Shown here piece by piece: positions 52,966 through 61,849 of a DNA stretch of 64,000 nucleotides. The notes beneath the pieces are model-generated. The model ran no database searches. It was not told where the DNA came from and was given only the letters and a program-made list of their open reading frames with translations. The number at the start of each line of letters is the position of its first letter. The stretch's first letter is position 1. The stretch is from positions 1 to 64,000 of the forward strand of contig JAUSOD010000053.1 of the NCBI GenBank assembly GCA_030656215.1. Reading direction: 5' to 3'. The position numbers and the translations under genes are program-made. The stretch is from Azoarcus sp. Its GTDB lineage: Bacteria; Pseudomonadota; Gammaproteobacteria; Burkholderiales; Rhodocyclaceae.

Positions 52966-55905
52966 TTAATTACGATCCTGTCTAGGCGGATAGATCGGTG
53001 GCACATAGCGCGAAGGTTGTTCCTTTTCCGGCACATCGATCGCTGGCGGCTCCTGCGGCACTTCGGCAACGACTGGCAGGTGCGTCAGCTGTGCCAAGTG
53101 GTCAGCAGGCAGCTTGACCCCTGTGCCTTCGATCCCGAAGTCCACACCGGCTGCCAGCCGTGGCGGCGCCGAGACGAATTCCCGTCCGGTGGAATCGTCG
53201 TAGGGGCTGGTGGTACTCGGGCTGGTAGTACTCGGGTTGGTGACTCCAGGAAGTGTTTCCGTCGGAGGGGTCGAGCCTGGGGGAGTGGAGCCTGGGGGAG
53301 TGGAGCCCGGCGGTGTCGAGCCCGGGGTGGCGCTGATCAACAGCGTGCCATCGACATAGTTGATGGCGTAGTTGCCTGGATCGAAGGTGCCTGGGGTCGC
53401 ATTGCTGGGTGTGATCGCATAAGGGTTGCCATCCACGGTTGCTGTCGCGACCGTCCCGGGGCTGGTCAGGGTGACGTCACCAATGGTCTCCCCTGCCACC
53501 AGGCCGACCGAGGTGAAGGCCGATGTCGCCAAGGTAAGCGTCTCGCCGAATACCTTGGTGGCATCGTTGGCCGTGATGGTCAGCGGCGCCGGGGTGATAT
53601 CGGCCCGGGTGACATAGGTGCCAGACGTTGTCCCGAACGGGGCAAAGAGTTCAAAGACCGCATCGAAAAAGGTGCTTTCATAGGTGATCAGTTTCTCGAC
53701 GCCAACATCCTTGGTATCGAACAGCGCATTGCTGACCGCGCCCAGAGCGATCGGAGGCGGCGTGTCTGTGATATCGGGTTCGAGGCCACTGACCGTTGCG
53801 TCACGCAGGCCGTCGTAAACCTTGTTGTCACCCAGCCCGAACACCCAGGCTTTGGCGTCCAGGGCACCGCCGCCGGTCAGATTCAAGCCGTAGGCGTCAA
53901 TTTCGGCGTCGGTCGTAGCGTAGCTCACCGGGTTGAAGCGAATGCTCAGATTGCCCCCCAAGCCGATGGTGATGCATTCGCTGCCGCAGTTGATCAGTAC
54001 GGTGCCGCCGAGGTCAGCGCCCGGCCCGGTACCGTCATTGTCGGCACGCAGGATGATATTGCCATTGGTTACCGTCATGACCGCGGCCGCGTCGACGTTG
54101 ACGTTCTGGCCGGCAACCGCAGTGAGATTGCCGGTGGTGATGGTCGTGGCCGCATTGACGTTGACATCATTGACGGCGATGAAGCTAAGGTTGCCGGTGG
54201 TGGTGGTGATGTCCGCATTGACCTTGATGTCGCGCCCGGCGGTTGTCACCAGGCTGCCAAGGGTGGCGGTGATGTCCGCACCCAGGGCTACGATCACATC
54301 CCGCTCGGCGTTCAGGGTCAGCGTCGTCGGCGCCACCCAGGTGACGGCGTTCATGACCGTGATATCGCCATTGCCGCTACCGCTGGCACCCGTGTTTTCC
54401 GTGGTCACGGTGATGTTGCTGCCGCCAAGCCCTGTCACCAGGTCAGCGACATTGATATTGGCCACGTTGACGCCGGAATCCGGGGCGAACACGTTACCCG
54501 TTGAGGTAGCGCCCGAGGTGGGCGCGCTGGAGATGGTGATGTCGGCCGGGTCGAGCAACCACATGCCGAACGCGCCGTTTGCTGCGCTGGTATTGACCCT
54601 GATGCCCGAGACTTCCAGCCAGCCACCGGAGGTCTCGATCAGGCCACCGGCACCGGACTGCGCGCCGCCGCGGGCGGTGATGCTGCCGTAGGCGCGGGTC
54701 GACTCGTTGCCCCACAGCACCACAGTGCCGCCGTCGCCGGCGGTGATGGCATCGGCGTTGATGCTGGAGTCGGCGCTCATATGGATGGCTGCGGCATTGT
54801 GCACGGCCGGGTTCCTGCCCTGATAGCCGCCGCCGACAAGCACCGTGCCGCCGCCGGCGTCGCCGGCAGCATCGATCTGCGCATCCACCAGGCCGACGTG
54901 ATGGGCTGTCGCAATGACGCTGCCGCCGGTCTCCCCGGCGCCGCGACCTGACACATCCAGGCTGCCGCCCACGTTCACGGTGCCGCTCTGCATGTCACCC
55001 AGCAGCACGATGGTGCCATTGCGGTTCTCGATGCTCTGGGCGCGGATCACGCCGGTGTTATTGACCGCGGACTGCAACAGATCGCCAGCCGAGCGCGCCG
55101 TCATCAGGACCTTGCCGCCATCGGCCTGGATCATCCCGCCGTTCTCCACCAGCGCCTGCAGCGCACCCTGCTTGACCGCGACATTGAGCAGGCCGTCGCC
55201 GGCCACGTCGAGGGTGATGGCATCGCCCGCTGCCAGCGCCACAGTGCCGAGATTGGCCTGTATGGTGCCCTGGTTGCTGACAGTGGCGCCAAGCAGGGCG
55301 ACATAGCCGCCATCGGCCGTGATCGAGCCCTGGTTGACGACGCTCCCGGCTCCGGTGCCGGCAAAGTTGTAGTTACCGGCCATGAAGTCGCTGTCGCCCA
55401 GATTAAGGGTCGAGGCCACCAGGCCGCCGACATTGACCGTGGCGCTCTGACCGAAAAGCACGCCGTTCGGGTTGATCAGGAACACCCGGCCATTGGCGCT
55501 GAGACTGCCCAGTATGTGCGACGGGTCAGAACCCAATACCCGGTTGAGGGCGACTGCGCTGCTGTTGGGTTGAACAAACCTGACAGCTTCGCCCTGGCCG
55601 ATACTGAAGCTCTGCCAGTTGATCGCGGCGTTCTGGGTGGTCTGGTTGATGGTCATGCTGCCGTCACTGCCGGCGATGGTGGCACTGCCAGCAGACACCG
55701 AGCCCTCCGTGGGCAGGGCGTAGACATTGAACCCGGCCGCCAGCATGACTGCGGCGGCGAGCGATTTGAGGGCGAACCGCACACCGCTTTCCACTGTTCT
55801 CTTGCCCGTGCCGCGGGATTTCTTGCCGCAGCCCTTGGCATGTTCCGAGGCGGCAACAAATGTGCCGCTGCTCGCGTTCCAGATCGACTGGTAGATGTTA
55901 TTCAT
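52966..55905 (-). CDS. Two-partner secretion exoprotein (TpsA, FHA-type N-terminal domain)
   Basis: Large secreted or surface protein exported by its partner TpsB. The 979 residues begin with an extended signal peptide (MNNIYQSIWNASSGTFVAAS) and a cleavage site near VYA-LPTEG (about residue 63). A TPS domain with NPNGVLFG (145-152) is followed by glycine-rich beta-helix repeats. A YDG-type repeat (NKVYDGLRDATVSG, about 690) and an MBG-type repeat (NDATKVFGETLTLATS, about 780) follow. A PGSTP tail and a proline-rich C-terminus end it. This is short for the family. An adhesin role is inference. AGGA lies upstream of the ATG. Confidence 0.9.
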   Translation of the reverse strand: MNNIYQSIWNASSGTFVAASEHAKGCGKKSRGTGKRTVESGVRFALKSLAAAVMLAAGFNVYALPTEGSVSAGSATIAGSDGSMTINQTTQNAAINWQSFSIGQGEAVRFVQPNSSAVALNRVLGSDPSHILGSLSANGRVFLINPNGVLFGQSATVNVGGLVASTLNLGDSDFMAGNYNFAGTGAGSVVNQGSITADGGYVALLGATVSNQGTIQANLGTVALAAGDAITLDVAGDGLLNVAVKQGALQALVENGGMIQADGGKVLMTARSAGDLLQSAVNNTGVIRAQSIENRNGTIVLLGDMQSGTVNVGGSLDVSGRGAGETGGSVIATAHHVGLVDAQIDAAGDAGGGTVLVGGGYQGRNPAVHNAAAIHMSADSSINADAITAGDGGTVVLWGNESTRAYGSITARGGAQSGAGGLIETSGGWLEVSGIRVNTSAANGAFGMWLLDPADITISSAPTSGATSTGNVFAPDSGVNVANINVADLVTGLGGSNITVTTENTGASGSGNGDITVMNAVTWVAPTTLTLNAERDVIVALGADITATLGSLVTTAGRDIKVNADITTTTGNLSFIAVNDVNVNAATTITTGNLTAVAGQNVNVDAAAVMTVTNGNIILRADNDGTGPGADLGGTVLINCGSECITIGLGGNLSIRFNPVSYATTDAEIDAYGLNLTGGGALDAKAWVFGLGDNKVYDGLRDATVSGLEPDITDTPPPIALGAVSNALFDTKDVGVEKLITYESTFFDAVFELFAPFGTTSGTYVTRADITPAPLTITANDATKVFGETLTLATSAFTSVGLVAGETIGDVTLTSPGTVATATVDGNPYAITPSNATPGTFDPGNYAINYVDGTLLISATPGSTPPGSTPPGSTPPGSTPPTETLPGVTNPSTTSPSTTSPYDDSTGREFVSAPPRLAAGVDFGIEGTGVKLPADHLAQLTHLPVVAEVPQEPPAIDVPEKEQPSRYVPPIYPPRQDRN
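53207..53236. repeat. Two 15-bp repeats in the TpsA gene
   Basis: Two near-identical 15-base units (one mismatch) encode a TTSPS repeat close to the C-terminus of the exoprotein. Confidence 0.7.
53266..53325. repeat. Four 15-bp tandem repeats in the TpsA gene
   Basis: Four contiguous 15-base units (53266, 53281, 53296 and 53311) encode PGSTP repeats. They keep the frame, so length variation would only change the linker. Confidence 0.85.
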
Positions 55906-55983
55906 GGTGTGTTCCTAATCTGTTAAAGGCGTTTATGCAGCCGTGGTTTGAGCCGTGCTCGCTACGCTGACCAAGTGCGGCGA

Positions 55984-57639
55984 TCAAAAGTATTTGACCA
56001 ACTGCACCCAGAAACGGCCGTCCGAATCCGGCGCCGCGGTCGCGTCCTCACTGCCCAGCTTTCGCGCGTAGTAGGCCTTTACAGAAAAATTGTTATTGTC
56101 GATCCAGTTGACGCCAACACCTGCCCCGCTAAGGGTTCGGCTGTTGTCTTTGCCATCCCATGAATTCTTGTTCACGGTGACAGAGCCTCCATCCACGAAG
56201 CCGATCAGGTGCACTTGCCCGACCTGTTGGTCGTAGAACTGCGGAAGCAACAGCCTGGCCTCCAGCGTCGCCAGATAGCCTTCATCGCCAAAGGCCTCGC
56301 CCTGGGGATAGGCGCGCACGCCGTACATGCCACCGAGAGACATCTGTTCCGAGCTGTCGAGGTTCTTCGAGGCGAATTGCCCACTGACCGCGCCATACAG
56401 CGACACCCTGTCGGTGATGTGCTGCAGGCGCATGACATGGACACCCAGCTTGTCGTAATGGCCATTGCTGCGCGCCGTAGCTGAATCAAAGTCGCGCGCC
56501 GCCGGGGTTTCTATATCGAGGACGCCGCTCGACCAGGTCAGCGAGCCCGCCGTCAGGCCGCCACCGCCCAGGTCGTCGCGATGGTTGCCGTACAGGCTGG
56601 CCATCACCACGTGGATATTCTTGTCGGTAACCGTAGTGCTGTCGAAGCGGTCGTCAAAGGTTTTGTAGTCATAGCCAAGCTGGGCATACAGGTTGCTTCT
56701 GCGCGAGCGAATCAGCGGATAGCTGGCAAAAATGCTGGCAACGTCTGCCGTACCGTTGAAGTCTCTGAACTCCTTGCCCAACTCATATTCCATGCGGCTG
56801 TATGCAAGGCCGGCGGTCGCCTTGCCAAACTGCATCTGGTAGGCTGCGCGCCCATAGTTCAGACCGTCGAAGGTGCTCAGCGCACGCAACGTGACTACGT
56901 CGCCCCGCCCCGCCAGGTTGTTGATGTTGACGGTCGCGCCCAGGCGATATTTGCCCGTGTAATAGTTGCCCGCGTTGTCGGCGTCGATGCTGCCGGTTAC
57001 CCGTTGCCCGGGCATGACATCTACGATCAGGTCGGCAGCACCAACAGATGCCCCAGGAACCAGGGTCGATCTGACGTTCACCCCCGGCGTGTCCGAGAGC
57101 ATCAGCAGGCGGCTCTCGAGCGGAGCCGAGTCGATCACTTCACCACTGTTCAGCCCCGCGAGGGCGCTGTTCGCCTGTCGATCGGAGAGGTTGCTCTGGT
57201 TGCGCAGGCTGATATCGCCGTAACGCCCCTCAACGACCGCGATGGTCACGGCCCCCTCTTTGATTTCCTGGGGGGGTAGGTAGGCTTGCGCCACGAAATA
57301 GCCTCGCTCGTGATAAAACTGAGCAATCCGCGCCGCCATCTGCCGCAATTCACCGAGACTCAGCTCTTCTCCCGCCAGAAACCCTGTACTAGCGAGCAGT
57401 TCGGCTTCGGAATATAGACTTTGGCCGGTCAAGTGTAGTGAGTTGACCCGTATTTTTGCCGAGTCCACTACGGGAATGACTGGTACCTGGTTTTGTTCGA
57501 GTCGAATCTCGGGCTCTGCTTTTTGCAGGCTAGGGGACGGCGGAATTTGTTGTAGTTGGCTACCTCCGCTTGGAATCTGGGCGGCAGACACACCCGAGAT
57601 CAATGTCAGCAGCGAAAACGTCATGATATTTTTTTGCAT
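55984..57639 (-). CDS. TpsB outer-membrane transporter (ShlB/FhaC/HecB family)
   Basis: Omp85-superfamily pore that exports the adjacent TpsA exoprotein. About 551 residues from MQKNIMTFSLLTLISG, whose hydrophobic start is a signal peptide (GTG three codons earlier is less likely). POTRA modules follow (INSLHLTGQSLYSEAELL and GYFVAQAYLPPQEIKEG), then a 16-strand barrel with motif GGMYGVRAYPQGEAFGDEG, ending with an aromatic (VQLVKYF). It lies 78 bases upstream of tpsA, the normal order. Confidence 0.92.
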   Translation of the reverse strand: MQKNIMTFSLLTLISGVSAAQIPSGGSQLQQIPPSPSLQKAEPEIRLEQNQVPVIPVVDSAKIRVNSLHLTGQSLYSEAELLASTGFLAGEELSLGELRQMAARIAQFYHERGYFVAQAYLPPQEIKEGAVTIAVVEGRYGDISLRNQSNLSDRQANSALAGLNSGEVIDSAPLESRLLMLSDTPGVNVRSTLVPGASVGAADLIVDVMPGQRVTGSIDADNAGNYYTGKYRLGATVNINNLAGRGDVVTLRALSTFDGLNYGRAAYQMQFGKATAGLAYSRMEYELGKEFRDFNGTADVASIFASYPLIRSRRSNLYAQLGYDYKTFDDRFDSTTVTDKNIHVVMASLYGNHRDDLGGGGLTAGSLTWSSGVLDIETPAARDFDSATARSNGHYDKLGVHVMRLQHITDRVSLYGAVSGQFASKNLDSSEQMSLGGMYGVRAYPQGEAFGDEGYLATLEARLLLPQFYDQQVGQVHLIGFVDGGSVTVNKNSWDGKDNSRTLSGAGVGVNWIDNNNFSVKAYYARKLGSEDATAAPDSDGRFWVQLVKYF

Positions 57640-57906
57640 AGTATCCACTTAGCATTCCCTGACTGCTTCAAGCGAACCTGACGATGATCTGCAGGCGCTC
57701 GTTTCGCGCTTTATTCACGCAAAAATTCGTAGAGGGTATGAGGTACGTTAGGAAGAGGTGAAGCCGCCCCAAATGGCACGGCATCCTGGACGAACTCGAT
57801 GCTCTTACCGCGTCGCGCACTGCCACGGCCGAGTTGCGCATCTCCTCGCGGCGCACCTCATCCTTCGCCGCATTCGCCAGTGCAACGACGTAAAGTTAAG
57901 TCTCGA
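57640..57906. other. Gap between the TpsB gene and the J-domain gene
   Basis: The part near 57660-57760 is AT-richer than the surroundings and would hold the TpsB promoter, but no clear -35/-10 pair was seen. The other half reads ALANAAKDEVRREEMRNS on the minus strand, protein-like but lacking a recognisable family, so it may be a gene remnant. Confidence 0.35.
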
Positions 57907-58227
57907 CTAGCGTCGCCACAGCCAAGTGAAGATCGGCCACGGGAACAGGGCGAAGCAGAGGTCGGAAGGGATAACCAGCCAAGGCTGCCAGGCGGATTGG
58001 GCAGGCGCTTGGCGGTCGCTCAGTTGCTGGTTGTAGGCCGAACGGCTGTCGGGGTAGCGCAGGGTCTTGTAGGCCTCGCCCACCGACTTGAATTTGCTTT
58101 CGCCGTCGACGTCGTCGGTGACGTCCGGGTGAAGGCGTCGGGCCAGCCTGCGGTAGGCCATCCTGATTTCGGCGTCGGAGGCTATGCGGTCGATGCCCAA
58201 GGTGCAGTAGTAATCACAGTCTTTCAT
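57907..58227 (-). CDS. Small J-domain protein
   Basis: Protein of about 106 residues made of one J domain (DYYCTLGIDRIASDAEI; HPD in ARRLHPDVTDD; FKSVGEAYKTLRYPDSR) and a short C-terminal hydrophobic segment (DLCFALFPWPIFTWLW). It lacks the Gly/Phe and zinc-finger parts of full DnaJ, so it would stimulate an Hsp70 ATPase without a client domain. The hydrophobic tail might anchor it in the membrane. Its place between the TPS and Kai genes gives no firm functional link. Confidence 0.75.
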   Translation of the reverse strand: MKDCDYYCTLGIDRIASDAEIRMAYRRLARRLHPDVTDDVDGESKFKSVGEAYKTLRYPDSRSAYNQQLSDRQAPAQSAWQPWLVIPSDLCFALFPWPIFTWLWRR

Positions 58228-58658
58228 TGCCAACCCCTATTCACGGCGCTATTTTTGCCGTGCAGCAAGGGCGATCGCCGGTAGGTTAAATCGACATTTG
58301 CTTGTCTTTTAAACTACAGCATGGGCCGGAATTGTCGGTGCGGAACCGAACATTGCGGCCGTTTCTGGGACAATGGCGGACGTGATCGTGCCGGACGGCG
58401 CTACACCGGGGGCCTCAGCCGCTTCGTTGCCTCCACATCTGCCCCGATTGCTACCGCATGGAGAGAAAATCGCCGGGCAGGATTCGCACCCGCGAAAGTC
58501 AGCGCCTTTGCACGACGCATTCTGAAATGCTGCTAGCAACGGAGAGGAAACCTGGGCTGGAACACCCAGACCTGCTGGATTCGTCGCCAGGCTGCGGTCG
58601 AGCGCATTAATCCGCTCAGAATCGCTCGGCGAAAAAGCCCTGCCGGGCAAGCCCAAAC
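58228..58658. other. Intergenic stretch of about 430 bases without a supported gene
   Basis: The minus strand can be read as a 115-residue frame (58309-58656) containing Cys-rich phrases such as GADFRGCESCPAIFSPC, but there is no recognisable domain and no convincing ribosome site. A segment near 58477-58497 resembles the T-arm of a tRNA (GCGGG, loop TGCGAAT, CCTGC) without a pairing acceptor arm. No convincing promoter or gene is seen here. Confidence 0.3.
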
Positions 58659-61562
58659 TTACGGCGGACCTTTCCTGTCCAGCAGCTTGTGCCGCTGCTC
58701 ATTGACCTCGGTCATCTGCACGTTGACCAGCGCCACTTCACTGTGCAGCCGGCGGTTCTCGTCGGCCATCTCCTTGGTCCGGAAGGCTTCCTGGATGCTG
58801 GCACGGAAGTAGCTATCGTCCCAGGGCTTGGTCAGGAACTTGTAAATTGCCCCTTCGTTGATTGCGTTGGTCACGGTCTGCAGGTCGATGTATCCCGAAA
58901 GCATCAAACGTATCGTCCCCGGGTGCAGAATTTTGACCCGACGCAAGAACTCGACGCCGCTCGTGCCCGGCATGCGCTGGTCCGAAACGATGACGTCAAC
59001 CCGGTGTCTGGCCAGCAATTCCAGCCCTTGCTCGGCACCGAGCGCGGTAAGAATATGGTAGCCATCGGCCCGCAACAGTCGCTTCAGCGCCGACAGAATG
59101 TGCGCCTCGTCGTCGACCAGGAGCAAGGTGCGGCTTCGCTGCATGCCGCCCAGCATCCGGCTGTCCAGTGAGCGACCGGTGCGCAGCAGGGCCGTTGCTT
59201 CCTCGGCGGGTAGCGGCCGGCTGAAATAGTAGCCCTGGATTTCATCGCAATAATTGGCGATCAACAGGCCCAGTTGGCCCTCGGTCTCGACCCCTTCGGC
59301 CACCACCTTGAGCTTCAGGCTGTGGGCCAGGTTGATGATGGCACGGGTAATCGACACATCGTTCGGGTCGGCGATGATGTCGCGCACGAAGGCCCGGTCA
59401 ACTTTCAGGCAGTCAATCGGGAAGCGTTTCAGATAAGCCAGACTGGAGTAGCCGGTGCCGAAATCGTCCACCGAAAGCTTGACGCCCATCGCCTTCAAGT
59501 CGGTCAGGATGCCGATGACATTCTCGGCATCCTTCATCAACTGGCTCTCGGTCAATTCCAGTTCCAGGCAGGCCGGAGCCAGCCCGCTGGCGTCAAGTGC
59601 CTGGCGCACCATCTGATACAGGCTGTCACCAAGCATCTGGCGACCGGAAACATTGACCGCAATCGTTGGCGTGCCCAGCCCGGCCGCGTGCCAGCTCTGG
59701 GCCTGGGCACAGGCGGTGGCGAGCACCCAGGCACTGACCTCGATGATCAGGTCGGTCGCTTCCAGCGCCGGAATGAAATCGATCGGCCCGACCAGCCCGC
59801 GTTGCGGATGCTGCCAGCGAAGCAGTGCCTCAAGACCGGTAATCTTGCCGGTGGTACAACTGACCTTGGGCTGGTAGTAAAGCAGGAACTCGCCCCTGGG
59901 CAGCGCGTAGTGGAGGTCGGCTTCCAAGCGCAGTTTGTCCTGGGTGTTCCGGTTCATCTCCGCGGTGAAGAACTGGTAGGTATTGCGCCCCTGGTCCTTG
60001 GCACGATACATCGCGCTGTCGGCATTGCTGACCAGTGCATCGCTGCTGTCAGCGTCGTCCGGGAACAGCGTAATGCCGATGCTGACCGAGACGAACAAAT
60101 CGTGACCGGCGATCAGGTAGGCCTTGCGGCTGCAGGCGATCACCTTGCGGGCGACGTTCGCCGCCGCCTCGGCATTCTCGATTTCGGGCAGGATGATGGA
60201 GAATTTGTCGCCGCTCATCCGGCCGACCGTGTCGGTTTCACGCAGGCAGGCGGTGAGGCGACGACCGACCTCCAGCAGGCAAAGGTCGCCGATCCCATGG
60301 CCGAGTGTGTCGATGACGGCCTTGAAGTTGTCGATGTCGACCGACAGCACTGCCAGCAGACTCTGATTGCGCCGCGCCAGGGCCAGTCCCTGGCTCAGGC
60401 GCTCGTAGAACAGGCTGCGGTTGGGCAGCCCGGTCAGGACATCAAAATAGGCCAGGTAATTGAGCCGCTCCTGCTTGTCAAGATGATCGACGGCAAACGC
60501 GATGTCACCGGCCAGTTCGCTTAACAGCTTCAACTCTTCTTCCTGAAACAACTCAGGCTCGCCGGCGTAGAGGGCGAGCACGCCGATGGCCTGATCCGCC
60601 ACCAATAGCGGCAAAACTGCCATCGAACGGATGCTGGAATCGGCGTAGCTCTTGGCGAACAAGACCGCCGGGTCGTTCTGCGCATCATTGGAGACGATCG
60701 TCGTCTTGTCGCGGATTGCCCGGGCGACCAGCGTTCTTGGCGCATCCTCGGGCGAAGCCAGGATGTTCCTGATGGCAGTGACCAGCGCTTCACTCTTGCC
60801 GCTACTCGCGACCGGGACAATCTGCGTACCGTCCTTTGCGACAATGGCGATCAGGGACATCCGGAAGCCGCCGGCGTCGACGGCAATCCGGCAGGCCTCC
60901 TGGAACAACTCGGCGCGGTCGCGCACGCGCACAATCAGCGTATTGATGCCGCTCAACATGGCGTAGACGCGGTTCAACTGGACGATTCTGTCTTGCGCTG
61001 CCTTACGTTCGGTGATGTCGATGTGCATCACGACGGCCCCGTTTTGCTGGCCCCGGACCAGCGGCGACACTGTCATCACAAACCAGCGTTGTTTGTTGGG
61101 CGAATGACAGGAGTATTCGAGGGTGAAATGTTGTTCCTGCGCAGCCAGCACCTGGCTGATGCCAGCCGCGACCTGATTTGCTTCTGTCGCGTCATCACCT
61201 TGAACCCTGAGGCAGGTTTCAAGGTAATTGTCACCGATTCCATAGTTTGCATCGCGCAGCCCATTGCTGTCGGCAAAGCTACGCCACGCCTCATTTACCG
61301 CGATGATGCGTGCCTGAGTATCGAGCAAGGCGATATTCGCCGGCAGTGCATTGAGTATGGCCGCCTGTTTGGCGGCTTCGCTGTTGCGCAACTGCTCTTG
61401 CACGTGGCGCAACAGAAAGGTCCGGCCTTCGCGGTCGACTACCCCGTCCACTTCGCCGGCAGTCAATTCTTCCAGGCGCTGTCCAGTCAGGTGCAGGGTT
61501 TCGATCAGCCTGAGGATTTCTTCATTCGGGTCCTCGGGCGGCGCTGCTTGAGCCGGGTTCAT
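58659..61562 (-). CDS. PAS-GAF-GGDEF-EAL-REC c-di-GMP phosphodiesterase-like protein of the kai operon
   Basis: Probable cytoplasmic c-di-GMP hydrolase or sensor of 967 residues, coupled to kaiB by an ATGA overlap. PAS about 65-185, GAF about 200-360, GGDEF-like 370-535, EAL 545-795, receiver 812-925, short coiled-coil tail. The GGDEF motif is replaced by SGDKF (450-454), so cyclase activity is unlikely, but the RxxD inhibitory site (RETD, 441-444) remains. EAL (578-580), ELTES, DDFGTGYSS (699-707) and EGVET (756-760) are intact. The receiver keeps the phosphoacceptor Asp861 (SDQRMP) and Lys912 (TKPW). Output through c-di-GMP is inference. Confidence 0.9.
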   Translation of the reverse strand: MNPAQAAPPEDPNEEILRLIETLHLTGQRLEELTAGEVDGVVDREGRTFLLRHVQEQLRNSEAAKQAAILNALPANIALLDTQARIIAVNEAWRSFADSNGLRDANYGIGDNYLETCLRVQGDDATEANQVAAGISQVLAAQEQHFTLEYSCHSPNKQRWFVMTVSPLVRGQQNGAVVMHIDITERKAAQDRIVQLNRVYAMLSGINTLIVRVRDRAELFQEACRIAVDAGGFRMSLIAIVAKDGTQIVPVASSGKSEALVTAIRNILASPEDAPRTLVARAIRDKTTIVSNDAQNDPAVLFAKSYADSSIRSMAVLPLLVADQAIGVLALYAGEPELFQEEELKLLSELAGDIAFAVDHLDKQERLNYLAYFDVLTGLPNRSLFYERLSQGLALARRNQSLLAVLSVDIDNFKAVIDTLGHGIGDLCLLEVGRRLTACLRETDTVGRMSGDKFSIILPEIENAEAAANVARKVIACSRKAYLIAGHDLFVSVSIGITLFPDDADSSDALVSNADSAMYRAKDQGRNTYQFFTAEMNRNTQDKLRLEADLHYALPRGEFLLYYQPKVSCTTGKITGLEALLRWQHPQRGLVGPIDFIPALEATDLIIEVSAWVLATACAQAQSWHAAGLGTPTIAVNVSGRQMLGDSLYQMVRQALDASGLAPACLELELTESQLMKDAENVIGILTDLKAMGVKLSVDDFGTGYSSLAYLKRFPIDCLKVDRAFVRDIIADPNDVSITRAIINLAHSLKLKVVAEGVETEGQLGLLIANYCDEIQGYYFSRPLPAEEATALLRTGRSLDSRMLGGMQRSRTLLLVDDEAHILSALKRLLRADGYHILTALGAEQGLELLARHRVDVIVSDQRMPGTSGVEFLRRVKILHPGTIRLMLSGYIDLQTVTNAINEGAIYKFLTKPWDDSYFRASIQEAFRTKEMADENRRLHSEVALVNVQMTEVNEQRHKLLDRKGPP

Positions 61563-61849
61563 TGAGCGAGGCCGACCAAACCCAGTGCCAGCAATACGGT
61601 CTGCGTATGACTGAGGGTGCCGACGATTCTTCGGACCGGGGGCGGCGTCAGGGCGACCAGCGTCGGGGTCATGAAAATCCCTTCGGCCAGGGCGCGCTTC
61701 GGTTCGCGGAAGACGTCCACGATTTCGATTTCGTAACGCTCCGGCAGGTGGATGCGGCAGAACGAGGCCAGGTTGGCAATCGCCTGTACTGAATTTGGCG
61801 CGTCGCCAGCAACATAGAGGTGGAACTTGAACAAGGAGCGCCGGTTCAT
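61559..61849 (-). CDS. kaiB: KaiB clock-like protein
   Basis: Thioredoxin-like protein of 96 residues; in cyanobacteria KaiB switches fold to bind the CI ring of KaiC. Conserved blocks are FHLYVAGDAPNSVQAI, YEIEIVDVFREPKRALAE, TPTLVALTPPPVRRIVG and LSHTQTVLLALGLVG, which align closely with Synechococcus KaiB. It overlaps kaiC by four bases (ATGA) and the EAL/REC gene likewise, so the three proteins are probably made together. Confidence 0.93.
   Translation of the reverse strand: MNRRSLFKFHLYVAGDAPNSVQAIANLASFCRIHLPERYEIEIVDVFREPKRALAEGIFMTPTLVALTPPPVRRIVGTLSHTQTVLLALGLVGLAQ

Noticed and set aside
53207-53325. Short regularly spaced repeats that might suggest a CRISPR array
   Set aside because: The repeats are contiguous 15-base units without spacers, in frame inside the TpsA gene, encoding TTSPS and PGSTP linkers.
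58450-58540. Possible tRNA on the minus strand (T-arm-like GCGGG-TGCGAAT-CCTGC)
   Set aside because: No 5' acceptor strand pairs with the 3' side within 60-90 bases, and the T loop has TGC instead of TTC.
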